From contig CAZOYN010000030.1 in the NCBI GenBank assembly GCA_964584135.1, forward strand, positions 1-9,874: a stretch of DNA of 9,874 nt. The letters run 5' to 3'. The position numbers and the translations under genes are program-made. The stretch comes from CAZOYN01 sp964584135 (lineage in GTDB: Bacteria > Patescibacteriota > Saccharimonadia > Saccharimonadales > UBA4665). Shown here piece after piece: positions 1 through 5,993 of the stretch. The notes beneath the pieces are model-generated. The model made no database searches, was not told the origin of the DNA, and saw only the letters and a program-made list of their open reading frames with translations. Each line of letters starts with the position of its first letter. Within the stretch, counting starts at the first letter, position 1.

Positions 1-349
1 GCGCCCGGGCCCGTTCCGTGCCCCGCTTTTCACCCCGGCTGAGGCGCAACAGCGGTTCAAAACCGCATTTTGTGGCCGCGGCGCTGATGCTCTCGGTGCG
101 CACCAGGCTGCTGCGCCAGTTGGTTAGGACGCCCTCGGGCTCAGCGTAAGTGGTATACAAATACTCAGTCACGACTAATTCCAGCACGGCGTCGCCCAAA
201 AATTCCAAGCGCTCGTTGTGCTGGCTAACGGTTTTCTTGTGCTCGTTCAGGTAGGAACGGTGGGTAAAAGCCGTAATTAACAGGTCGGGGTCGTTAAACG
301 TAACGTGCAGCTTTTCTTGGGCGAACGATTGGTAAATACTGGCGTCCAT
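1..349 (-). CDS. rnc: Ribonuclease III, N-terminal part (cut by window edge)
   Basis: RNase III is a double-strand-specific endoribonuclease that processes rRNA precursors and other structured RNAs. I translated the 116 visible residues by hand. The family signature NERLEFLGDAVLEL is at residues 45-58; by the family pattern E49 and D53 are acidic active-site positions. The conserved THRSY segment is at 29-33 and an LSRGE segment follows near 103-107. The rest of the nuclease domain and the dsRNA-binding domain lie outside the window. The ATG at 349 is preceded in frame by the TAG of the Nudix gene, with only one codon-length (3 nt) between them, so this start is well fixed. No clear Shine-Dalgarno is present, so translation is probably coupled to the upstream gene. 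It is the last visible gene of the rpmF-nusB-Nudix-rnc operon. Confidence 0.93.
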   Translation of the reverse strand, partial: MDASIYQSFAQEKLHVTFNDPDLLITAFTHRSYLNEHKKTVSQHNERLEFLGDAVLELVVTEYLYTTYAEPEGVLTNWRSSLVRTESISAAATKCGFEPLLRLSRGEKRGTERARA

Positions 350-352
350 AGG

Positions 353-850
353 CTATAACTTCGCTTCGCGAATCTTCTTCATCCCTACCAGAATTAATTT
401 GCCGATGTCGTCGTAGGCAATTTTATCAACTGCCTCGGTGGCTGGCAGCCATTTGATGTCGTTCAGCCAGTCCTCGGGGTGCAGACGGGTGGTATCTCCC
501 AGGCCTTCAACCAGATAGATTTGCATGGTCATAAGTACCAGGGTATGGGCGCGGCGGTAACGGAAGTTGACCTTGCCGAGCCAACTGTGGACGCGCATTT
601 CCTGTAAGCCGGTTTCCTCGCGGATTTCACGCTCGGCGGTGGCTTTGGGCTCCTCGCCGGGTTCAACATGACCCTTGGGAATTGTCCAGCGGTTTTTGGC
701 GTCCTGGATGAGTAAGATCTGCAGTTTATCGGTTTTGGGTTCGCGCCGGAAGACCACGCCGCCAGAGGTAGTTTCGCGTACTACCTCATCAATTACCGGC
801 CGTCGGCCGACCAGCTTTTTGATACCTTGGATTGGCTTTGGTCGCTTCAT
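353..850 (-). CDS. Nudix (MutT-type) hydrolase
   Basis: This is a 165-residue Nudix-family pyrophosphohydrolase; such enzymes cleave substrates of the type nucleoside diphosphate linked to X. The Nudix box is complete at residues 60-82: G60, E66, R74-E75, E78-E79, G81 and L82 follow the GX5EX7REUXEEXGU pattern, and the glutamates would bind the metal. The fold also shows the usual early strand (SGGVVFRR, 29-36) and the WTIPKGH lead-in (55-61). A basic N-terminal stretch (residues 1-17) precedes the domain. The substrate cannot be told from sequence; nucleotide-pool cleaning, diadenosine polyphosphates and mRNA caps are all possible for the family. Its ATG overlaps the nusB stop by one base (TAATG), and its TAG lies 3 nt before the rnc ATG, so it is tightly coupled to RNA-metabolism genes. 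Confidence 0.93.
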   Translation of the reverse strand: MKRPKPIQGIKKLVGRRPVIDEVVRETTSGGVVFRREPKTDKLQILLIQDAKNRWTIPKGHVEPGEEPKATAEREIREETGLQEMRVHSWLGKVNFRYRRAHTLVLMTMQIYLVEGLGDTTRLHPEDWLNDIKWLPATEAVDKIAYDDIGKLILVGMKKIREAKL

Positions 851-1335
851 TACTTCTTCTTGGTCGCTTTCTTTGTCACCTTCTTGGCTTTCGCCTTGGG
901 CTTGGCTGCGGCTTCCTTTTCGCGTAATAGGGTGCCGAGCACGCCATTGATAAATTTCGAGGAGTTATCGCCGCCAAAGGCTTTGGCCAGCTCCACGGCT
1001 TCGTTAATGACCACCTTCGGCGGCACGTCGGCCTCGTTTTGCAGCTCGTACAGGCCAATCCGCAGTACCAAGCGGTCCATGCGGGCAATCTGGTCAATCG
1101 GCCACTCCGGGGCGACCGGCTGGAGCTGGGCATCCAGCTCTTCGGCGTGTTCCGAGACGCCGATTACCAGTTGCTTAATGAAGTCGGTGTCATCGACCAT
1201 CTCGCGGTAGCGGAAGATGTTGCGGTCCAGGACCGCAGTAATGTCAAAATTGACATCGCCGGCTTCGCGGCGTAACTCCTGCTCGTACAGGGTTTGTAGG
1301 GCTATGATGCGGCCGAGGTGACGGTTGGAAGCCAT
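850..1335 (-). CDS. nusB: Transcription antitermination factor NusB
   Basis: NusB works with NusE (ribosomal protein S10) and boxA RNA in the antitermination complex on rRNA operons. The 161-residue product has the family's landmarks: the R-x-x-A-x-Q-x-LYE N-terminal helix (HLGRIIALQTLYE, 6-18), the central IARMDRLVLRIGLYEL segment (83-98) and the C-terminal PPKVVINEAVELAKAF...FINGVLGTL region (105-137). After the normal end of the domain, near residue 140, there is an Ala/Lys-rich basic tail (about 141-161) that standard NusB proteins lack; it may add nonspecific RNA affinity (inference). An AAGGA lies 12 nt before the ATG at 1335, a rather long spacing. The gene follows rpmF by 39 nt and overlaps the Nudix start by one base. 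Confidence 0.95.
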   Translation of the reverse strand: MASNRHLGRIIALQTLYEQELRREAGDVNFDITAVLDRNIFRYREMVDDTDFIKQLVIGVSEHAEELDAQLQPVAPEWPIDQIARMDRLVLRIGLYELQNEADVPPKVVINEAVELAKAFGGDNSSKFINGVLGTLLREKEAAAKPKAKAKKVTKKATKKK

Positions 1336-1374
1336 ATTGTTAAAAATTCCTTCGCTTTAGTACAACCCCAGCGA

Positions 1375-1524
1375 CTAGGCTGCGGTAACTTTGCCGGATT
1401 CGCGCTTGGTGGTGCGGACTTTGACCGGCGACGTGGCATTGACTTTACGGGCCAACTTCAGCACCAAGTGACTACGGCGCGTGCCGGTCTTGCGCGGGCT
1501 GGTTCGCTTTTTAGGTTTACCCAT
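1375..1524 (-). CDS. rpmF: Large-subunit ribosomal protein bL32
   Basis: This is a short gene translated by hand: 49 residues, very basic, starting MGKPKKRTSPRKTGTRRSHL. The N-terminal PKKRTS...RRSH..LKLA pattern matches bL32, a small protein of the 50S subunit. Canonical zinc-binding bL32 has four cysteines in its C-terminal half; this one has none, so it would be a C-minus form. An AGGA lies 9 nt before the ATG at 1524, and a promoter lies just upstream. The position ahead of nusB and rnc supports a ribosome/RNA role. The main doubt is that the C-terminal half (residues 25-49) is divergent and carries little diagnostic signal. Confidence 0.8.
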   Translation of the reverse strand: MGKPKKRTSPRKTGTRRSHLVLKLARKVNATSPVKVRTTKRESGKVTAA

Positions 1525-1563
1525 TGGGCTACATCCTATTTTTAGACTACTAAACTTGGCTCT

Positions 1564-1592
1564 AGTATAGCTGAAACCCCTGTAACATGCAA
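1564..1592 (-). promoter_or_regulatory. Sigma70-type promoter of the rpmF-nusB-Nudix-rnc operon
   Basis: On the minus strand there is a -10 element TATACT (1569..1564) and a -35-like TTGCAT (1592..1587) separated by exactly 17 nt. The predicted start is near 1557, giving a leader of about 33 nt that includes the AGGA before rpmF. No second promoter is evident in the short gaps between the four genes, so they are probably co-transcribed. The -35 matches the consensus only in TTG. Confidence 0.65.
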
Positions 1593-1612
1593 CTTTCTCT
1601 ATTTTATTTTTA

Positions 1613-1621
1613 TGTTATAAT
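1613..1621 (+). promoter_or_regulatory. Extended -10 promoter of the aspartate kinase gene, leaderless type
   Basis: A perfect TATAAT at 1616-1621 is preceded by TG plus one base (1613-1615), which is the extended -10 arrangement. Only 6 nt (AGGTTT) separate it from the ATG at 1628. The usual distance from -10 to transcription start would put +1 at the A of the start codon, so the mRNA is predicted to be leaderless. There is no Shine-Dalgarno and no good -35; the A/T-rich upstream stretch (1593-1612) may help. Confidence 0.7.
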
Positions 1622-1627
1622 AGGTTT

Positions 1628-2971
1628 ATGAGTGAGACTATTGTCGCCAAAGCCGGGGGCACTTCTAATGCTACAGCTGAAGCCGTGCAACAATCCCTGA
1701 CCTGGGCTGAGCAGTCTGATATTTTTGTAGTCTCAGCTCCCGGCAAACTGGCCGGAACTGGCGTACCAAAAGTCACAGACCAGCTGCTTATTGCCCACAA
1801 ACAGTACATGTCTGTCGGCACCATAGATCCCGAACTATTGGCTACTGTTACAGATCGCTACGCTAGTATCGCCCGAGGGCTCGGAACCACTGTTGTTAGT
1901 GGAGCTTGGGTCGACAACATCAACTCCCGTATCAAAGAAGCAGCCCACCTTAGTGAAGATAGCGTCTCAATGCTTGGTGAGCGCTTACAGGCAGAGATTT
2001 ATGAAAAACTTGGCTTCACCTTGCTTGACCCAGGCCGTGCCCCGCATGACTTGGGTAGTGATCCAGATGCTTGGAGGAGCTGGCTTAGTCGAGCTTTCAG
2101 CAAAGGTCAACGTTTCGTGCTACCCGGCAACACAACCAAAGTAAACAAAACACTGGCCACTTTTGACCGTGGCGGTTCCGATATTAGTGGCGGTCTGACT
2201 GCCTACGGGGTGCAGGCTGATGTTAATTTGAATCTCACGGATAGTTGCGCTCATTCAGCTGACCCGAAACTAATACCTTTCAACCGCTTGACTCCGCTGT
2301 CGCACCTGCTATATGTCGAGGGACGGGAGCTCGGTCGCAATGGTACTGGGCTAGTTCACCCAGCCGCCATGGTAGCCCTGATGCGCGGCAACATTCCAAC
2401 CGAAGTAAGAAGCACTTTTGATAGGAGCGCCCCTGCAACTCTATTAGACAATGATACCGAAAAGGCTGAGCGCCGTCGTGGGCGTGTTATGGCTCTTTCT
2501 CGCCAGAAGAATGTCATTATTCATACTGTTCACGAACCGGGTATGGCTGAAGCTACTGGTCGGCTCGTGGAGTTCGAAAAAGGCTTAGCCGAAGCAGGCA
2601 TACCCCTAATCGATTCACAGGGCGATGGCGTTGACGGGCAACGTTACTATGTTGAGGCTCAATATGGAAACATCGCCTTGAGCGCGCTAGGGCAACTTGT
2701 AAAACCGTATGGTGAAATAAGGACTAAGTTGGATGTTGATTTAATCACGCTGGTTGGTTACGACTTAAACACCCGGATCATCGATAATTTGGTTGATATG
2801 ATCTTTAATACAGGTATTGACGCTAAGCGTTGGCAAAGTAAACGTCACGACTTTTCCACTGGTCGGCATAGCTTGCGTCTCAGTGTTGATAGCCAGCAAA
2901 GTAGTCGTATTTTTGATAGTGTCCATCAGCATTTTATCGAAAATGACCCAAGCGCTAGACAACAAAGTTGA
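1628..2971 (+). CDS. Aspartate kinase, divergent, with C-terminal ACT region
   Basis: Aspartate kinase phosphorylates L-aspartate to 4-aspartyl phosphate, the first step towards Lys/DAP, Thr and Met. The 447-residue length is normal for the family. The amino-acid-kinase core shows KAGGTS at residues 8-13 (usual form KFGGTS), FVVSAPGK (33-40), the RGGSDISGGL nucleotide-site motif (181-190), the TD..AHSADPKLIP segment (204-217), and the LVHPAAM and IPTEVRSTF strands (242-248, 256-264). Residues about 289-355 and 368-440 have the layout of two ACT regulatory domains, suggesting feedback control. Composition looks AT-richer than the neighbours (hand counts of 31/60, 22/60 and 31/60 GC in three lines). 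No other aspartate-pathway gene is in the window, so its role here is unclear. The start follows from the leaderless promoter. The 3' end overlaps the convergent leuS by 17 nt. Confidence 0.83.
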   Translation: MSETIVAKAGGTSNATAEAVQQSLTWAEQSDIFVVSAPGKLAGTGVPKVTDQLLIAHKQYMSVGTIDPELLATVTDRYASIARGLGTTVVSGAWVDNINSRIKEAAHLSEDSVSMLGERLQAEIYEKLGFTLLDPGRAPHDLGSDPDAWRSWLSRAFSKGQRFVLPGNTTKVNKTLATFDRGGSDISGGLTAYGVQADVNLNLTDSCAHSADPKLIPFNRLTPLSHLLYVEGRELGRNGTGLVHPAAMVALMRGNIPTEVRSTFDRSAPATLLDNDTEKAERRRGRVMALSRQKNVIIHTVHEPGMAEATGRLVEFEKGLAEAGIPLIDSQGDGVDGQRYYVEAQYGNIALSALGQLVKPYGEIRTKLDVDLITLVGYDLNTRIIDNLVDMIFNTGIDAKRWQSKRHDFSTGRHSLRLSVDSQQSSRIFDSVHQHFIENDPSARQQS

Positions 2972-5921
2972 CGAGTTTGCCGGGCACGTAGATAGTCTTG
3001 CGAATATCGCCAGTCAGGTAGGTTTTGACCTTGTCGTTGGTTTTGGCCGCTTCGATGACAGCGGCTTCATCGGCGTCCGAAGCTACTTGCACTTCGCCGC
3101 GCAGCTTGCCATTTACCTGCACGGCAATGGTAATGCTATCTTGGGTTAAATATTGTTCATCGTGGGTGGGCCAAGTAGTCGTGTGGATGGAAGCTTCATG
3201 GCCCAGTTGGTGCCATAATTCCTCGCTAATATGCGGCGCGAATGGTGCCAGCAACTGCAGCAATGTTTCCAGCGCCCACTGCCAATCGGCTGCAGCATAG
3301 TTATCCTCGGCCTTAATCCTGAACAGCTCATTAACGGTTTCCATAAGGACGGCAATGGCGGTGTTAAAGCCTAAGTCCAGCATGTCTTCGCTGACCTTTT
3401 TAATGGCCTTGTGGATGGCACGTTTTAAGGCAATCGATTCGTCGCCCTGGTGTTCGGCGGCCTGGAATTCTTGCACCAGTGTCCAGAAACGCTGCAGGAA
3501 GCGGAAGGAGCCGCCCATGCCCTCGACACTCCAGTTAGCCATCTGGTTCCAGGGACCAATAAACAGCTCCATGATGCGAATGCTGTCGGCGCCATAGCCT
3601 TGTTCAATCAGGCTGTCCGGCTCGATGGTATTGCCTTTGCTTTTGCTCATCTTCAGGCCATCTGGCGCCAAGATCATACCCTGGTTGCGCAGGGTGCTAA
3701 ACGGTTCCTGAAAAGCAATCAACCCTTCGTCGTACATGACCTTGGTCCAAAAACGGGCGTATAACAGGTGCATCACGGCGTGCTCGGCACCGCCGATGTA
3801 GTCGTCAACCGGCAGCCAAAAGTCAGCCTTGTCGCGATCAAAGGGCTCGGCGTCGTTGTGCGGGTCGGCAAAGCGCAAGAAGTACCAACTAGAGCAAGCA
3901 AAACCGTCCATTGTGTCGGTTTCGCGTTCGGCTGGGCCGCCACAAGTTGGGCAAGTCGTGTTCACAAACTCAGGAACATTGGCCAGCGGGCTGCGGCCAT
4001 CGCCACTCGGCTCAAAATTGGTCAGCTCTGGCAAAACAACTGGTAATTGGTCCTCTGGCACCGCCACGGCACCATCTTTTGGGCAATGGATAATCGGAAT
4101 CGGCGCACCCCAGTAACGTTGGCGGCTAATCAGCCAATCGCGCACTTTGTAGTTCACAACTTCTTGCGCCACGCCTTTATTGGCCAGGTCAACGACAATT
4201 TTTTCGCGGGCCTGGTCGCTCGGCAAGCCGTCGTATTCACCGGAGCTAACCATCACGCCTTCGTCATGGGTGTGGGCCTCGTCAGGTGTCTCATTTTTAA
4301 CCACACGGGTAATTGGCAGGTCAAACTTCATGGCAAATTCAGCATCGCGGTCATCGTGGGCCGGCACGGCCATAATGGCGCCAGTACCATAGCCACCCAA
4401 CACATAGTCAGCAACCCAGATCGGGATTTTTGCCCCATTTACCGGATTGATGGCATAGGCACCGGTGAAGACACCGGTTTTTTCGCGGTCGGTTTCCTGG
4501 CGCTCAATGTCGCTTTTGGCCTCAGCAGCTTTAACATACGCTCCTACCATTTGGGCTTGTTCCGAAGTAGTAAGCATACTTACTAACTCATGCTCGGGCG
4601 CCAAGACCATGAAGGTGGCACCAAACAGCGTGTCCGGCCGGGTGGTAAAGACCCGTAGTTTTGGCGCAACTGCCTGCCAAACGGCCGGCTCTTTATTAGA
4701 GTTAAAGTGCGGCGCATTGGCCACAACTTCGGTGTAGCTAGCGTCCAGCCTTTCGGCAATCTCTTTGGGTTGGTCAATAATCACCACATCATCTTCTTTA
4801 TCGGCAACGACCGTAATGAAATGAGCTTTTTGTTTAACAGCTGTGAAGTCAAACTGCCAATCGCAAGCTTTTTCCAGGGCTGGGCGCTGCTTGTTGTCCT
4901 TAAACACGGTTTTGAGCGGCGGCGCGATCATAACTAATGAGGCAATTTTGGTTTTGAGTTTTGGTAAGAGCTTCATGGCTACTATTCCGCCCAGACTATG
5001 TGTGACGAGGACAGTTTTTTCTGAGAATTCATGGTTTTTTAATACATACTCGAGTTGTTCGTCGATATTTGGCTCATCGGTGTTGGGCAAATCCGGCGCG
5101 TAGACCTTGGCGCCACGAGATTCCAGCTCCTGCTTCAGGCAGGGGAAAAAGTCTGCCTGACTACTACCCGTGTAGCCGTGCAGCAACACAAAATCAGCCT
5201 TGCTGAAGTCTGCTTCGACTTCAAAGTCGATTTCGGCACCGCGCGAGCGGCCGATCCAGTTGCGCTGCATGGCTTTGATAGCGTCGGACCAGTCCAGGTC
5301 GTCCAAATCTTCCAGAAGGCGGTCGGCGTAGTCGGTAATCTTAAAAAACCACTGTTTGAGGGCTTTCTTTTCGACGACTGCGCCACTACGTTCGGCCCGG
5401 CCGTCAACGACTTGCTCATTGGCCAGCACCGTTTTGTCCACCGGATCCCAGTTAACTAAGGCTTCTTGCTGGTAGGCCAAACTTTTTTTAAACAGCAGTA
5501 GGAAAAACCACTGGGTCCACTTGTAATATTTGGGGTTGGTGCTGTCGATTTCGCGTGACCAGTCGTAACTAAAGCCCATTTGCATTAGCTGGCGGCGGAA
5601 GCGGTCGGTGTTTTCGTCAATAGCTTTGCGCGGGCTAATGTGGTTTTTAATGGCATAATTTTCGGCCGGCAGGCCAAAGGCATCCCAGCCCATGGGGTGC
5701 AGCACATTGTAGCCGTTCATCCGGTTAAAGCGGGCGATGGCGTCACCTATGGTGTAGTTGCGCACGTGGCCGACGTGCATGGCCGCGCCCGACGGGTACG
5801 GAAAGTACTCCAGCACGTACTTTTTAGGCTTGGCTGGGTCTTCGCTGGCCTGGTAGATTTTGCTGTCTTCCCAGGTTTTTTGCCACTTGGGCTCAATGTC
5901 TTTCGGATTATAACGCTGCAT
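2955..5921 (-). CDS. leuS: Leucyl-tRNA synthetase with inserted alpha/beta-hydrolase domain
   Basis: LeuRS charges tRNA-Leu with leucine in the cytoplasm and hydrolyses mischarged products in its CP1 domain. The 988-residue product has the class I signatures HVGH (49-52) and KMSKS (757-761). The editing site is complete: TTRPDT at 426-431 and YGTGAIMAVPAHDDRD at 511-526, with T431, M517, V519 and D526 aligning to E. coli T252, M336, V338 and D345. The first zinc-knuckle cysteines are replaced (WDPVDKT, 158-164), while a CPTC pair remains at 657-660. The leucine-specific domain before KMSKS is absent, as in many bacteria. The oddity is about 185 extra residues (236-420) forming an alpha/beta hydrolase; without them the length is about 800, normal for the family. 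The frame is open throughout, with tRNA-synthetase sequence on both sides, so this is one gene. The C-terminal anticodon-binding and tail regions are present (about 830-988). Confidence 0.97.
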   Translation of the reverse strand: MQRYNPKDIEPKWQKTWEDSKIYQASEDPAKPKKYVLEYFPYPSGAAMHVGHVRNYTIGDAIARFNRMNGYNVLHPMGWDAFGLPAENYAIKNHISPRKAIDENTDRFRRQLMQMGFSYDWSREIDSTNPKYYKWTQWFFLLLFKKSLAYQQEALVNWDPVDKTVLANEQVVDGRAERSGAVVEKKALKQWFFKITDYADRLLEDLDDLDWSDAIKAMQRNWIGRSRGAEIDFEVEADFSKADFVLLHGYTGSSQADFFPCLKQELESRGAKVYAPDLPNTDEPNIDEQLEYVLKNHEFSEKTVLVTHSLGGIVAMKLLPKLKTKIASLVMIAPPLKTVFKDNKQRPALEKACDWQFDFTAVKQKAHFITVVADKEDDVVIIDQPKEIAERLDASYTEVVANAPHFNSNKEPAVWQAVAPKLRVFTTRPDTLFGATFMVLAPEHELVSMLTTSEQAQMVGAYVKAAEAKSDIERQETDREKTGVFTGAYAINPVNGAKIPIWVADYVLGGYGTGAIMAVPAHDDRDAEFAMKFDLPITRVVKNETPDEAHTHDEGVMVSSGEYDGLPSDQAREKIVVDLANKGVAQEVVNYKVRDWLISRQRYWGAPIPIIHCPKDGAVAVPEDQLPVVLPELTNFEPSGDGRSPLANVPEFVNTTCPTCGGPAERETDTMDGFACSSWYFLRFADPHNDAEPFDRDKADFWLPVDDYIGGAEHAVMHLLYARFWTKVMYDEGLIAFQEPFSTLRNQGMILAPDGLKMSKSKGNTIEPDSLIEQGYGADSIRIMELFIGPWNQMANWSVEGMGGSFRFLQRFWTLVQEFQAAEHQGDESIALKRAIHKAIKKVSEDMLDLGFNTAIAVLMETVNELFRIKAEDNYAAADWQWALETLLQLLAPFAPHISEELWHQLGHEASIHTTTWPTHDEQYLTQDSITIAVQVNGKLRGEVQVASDADEAAVIEAAKTNDKVKTYLTGDIRKTIYVPGKLVNFVV
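4662..5216 (-). other. RBBP9/YdeN-like serine hydrolase domain inserted in the LeuRS editing domain
   Basis: These codons (LeuRS residues about 236-420) encode a compact alpha/beta-hydrolase fold. It opens with a strand and HGYTGSS oxyanion-type turn (244-254), then the FFPCLKQELESRGAKVYAPDLPN segment (258-280) typical of RBBP9/YdeN proteins. The nucleophile elbow is VTHSLGG (306-312) with S309, a T-H-S-L-G variant of GxSxG. The acid is D377 or D378 (ADKEDDVV), and the histidine is H405 (APHF). All three triad positions are therefore present and in order. The insert enters after the first CP1 strand (GAEIDFEV, 228-235) and leaves into LRVFTTRPDT. Hand-counted GC is 79/180 at 4921-5100 inside the insert against 102/180 at 5221-5400 outside it, so the insert may have a separate origin. 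Its activity and substrate are unknown. Confidence 0.88.
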
Positions 5922-5931
5922 AACAGGAGTA

Positions 5932-5937
5932 ATTGTA
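5932..5937 (-). promoter_or_regulatory. Probable -10 element of leuS
   Basis: TACAAT on the minus strand lies 10 nt before the leuS ATG at 5921, which predicts a 5' leader of only about 3-4 nt. No Shine-Dalgarno is present; the bases before the ATG read CTCCTGTT. A TTCACA at 5962..5957 resembles a -35, but its 19-nt spacing is long. The element sits back to back with the ddl promoter, within 72 nt of divergent intergenic DNA. Confidence 0.5.
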
Positions 5938-5981
5938 GCAGACTGCCTCTACACGATGTGAAGAGCATAGCCTGAACGAGG

Positions 5982-5987
5982 TATAAT
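5982..5987 (+). promoter_or_regulatory. -10 element of ddl, leaderless type
   Basis: A perfect TATAAT is followed by 6 nt (TTTGTG) and the ATG at 5994, the same geometry as for the aspartate kinase gene. Predicted +1 is the A of ATG. This favours ATG 5994 over the in-frame GTG at 5991, which would then lie upstream of the transcript. No convincing -35 is visible. Confidence 0.68.
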
Positions 5988-5993
5988 TTTGTG

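Noticed and set aside
1525..1627. Possible small RNA or riboswitch in the divergent gap before rpmF
   Set aside because: The gap is fully used by two promoters and the short rpmF leader; I see no conserved structure.
4047..4586. Open frame of 179 codons on the plus strand
   Set aside because: It lies wholly antisense to well-conserved LeuRS sequence, has no family motif and no promoter or ribosome binding site; it is a shadow of the GC-rich coding strand.
5055..5459. Open frame of 134 codons on the plus strand across the insertion border
   Set aside because: It is antisense to LeuRS codons including the KAMQRNWIGRS motif; nothing in its translation is recognisable.
2955..5921. Two or three separate genes instead of one leuS with an insert
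   Set aside because: The frame is open throughout, the synthetase parts on both sides are needed for one enzyme, and there is no stop, start or ribosome binding site at the insert borders.
5991..5993. GTG as the start of ddl, one codon before ATG
   Set aside because: TATAAT at 5982-5987 places transcription start at 5994, and the family's N terminus fits MAKIIVLTGG; the GTG would add only one residue upstream of the transcript.
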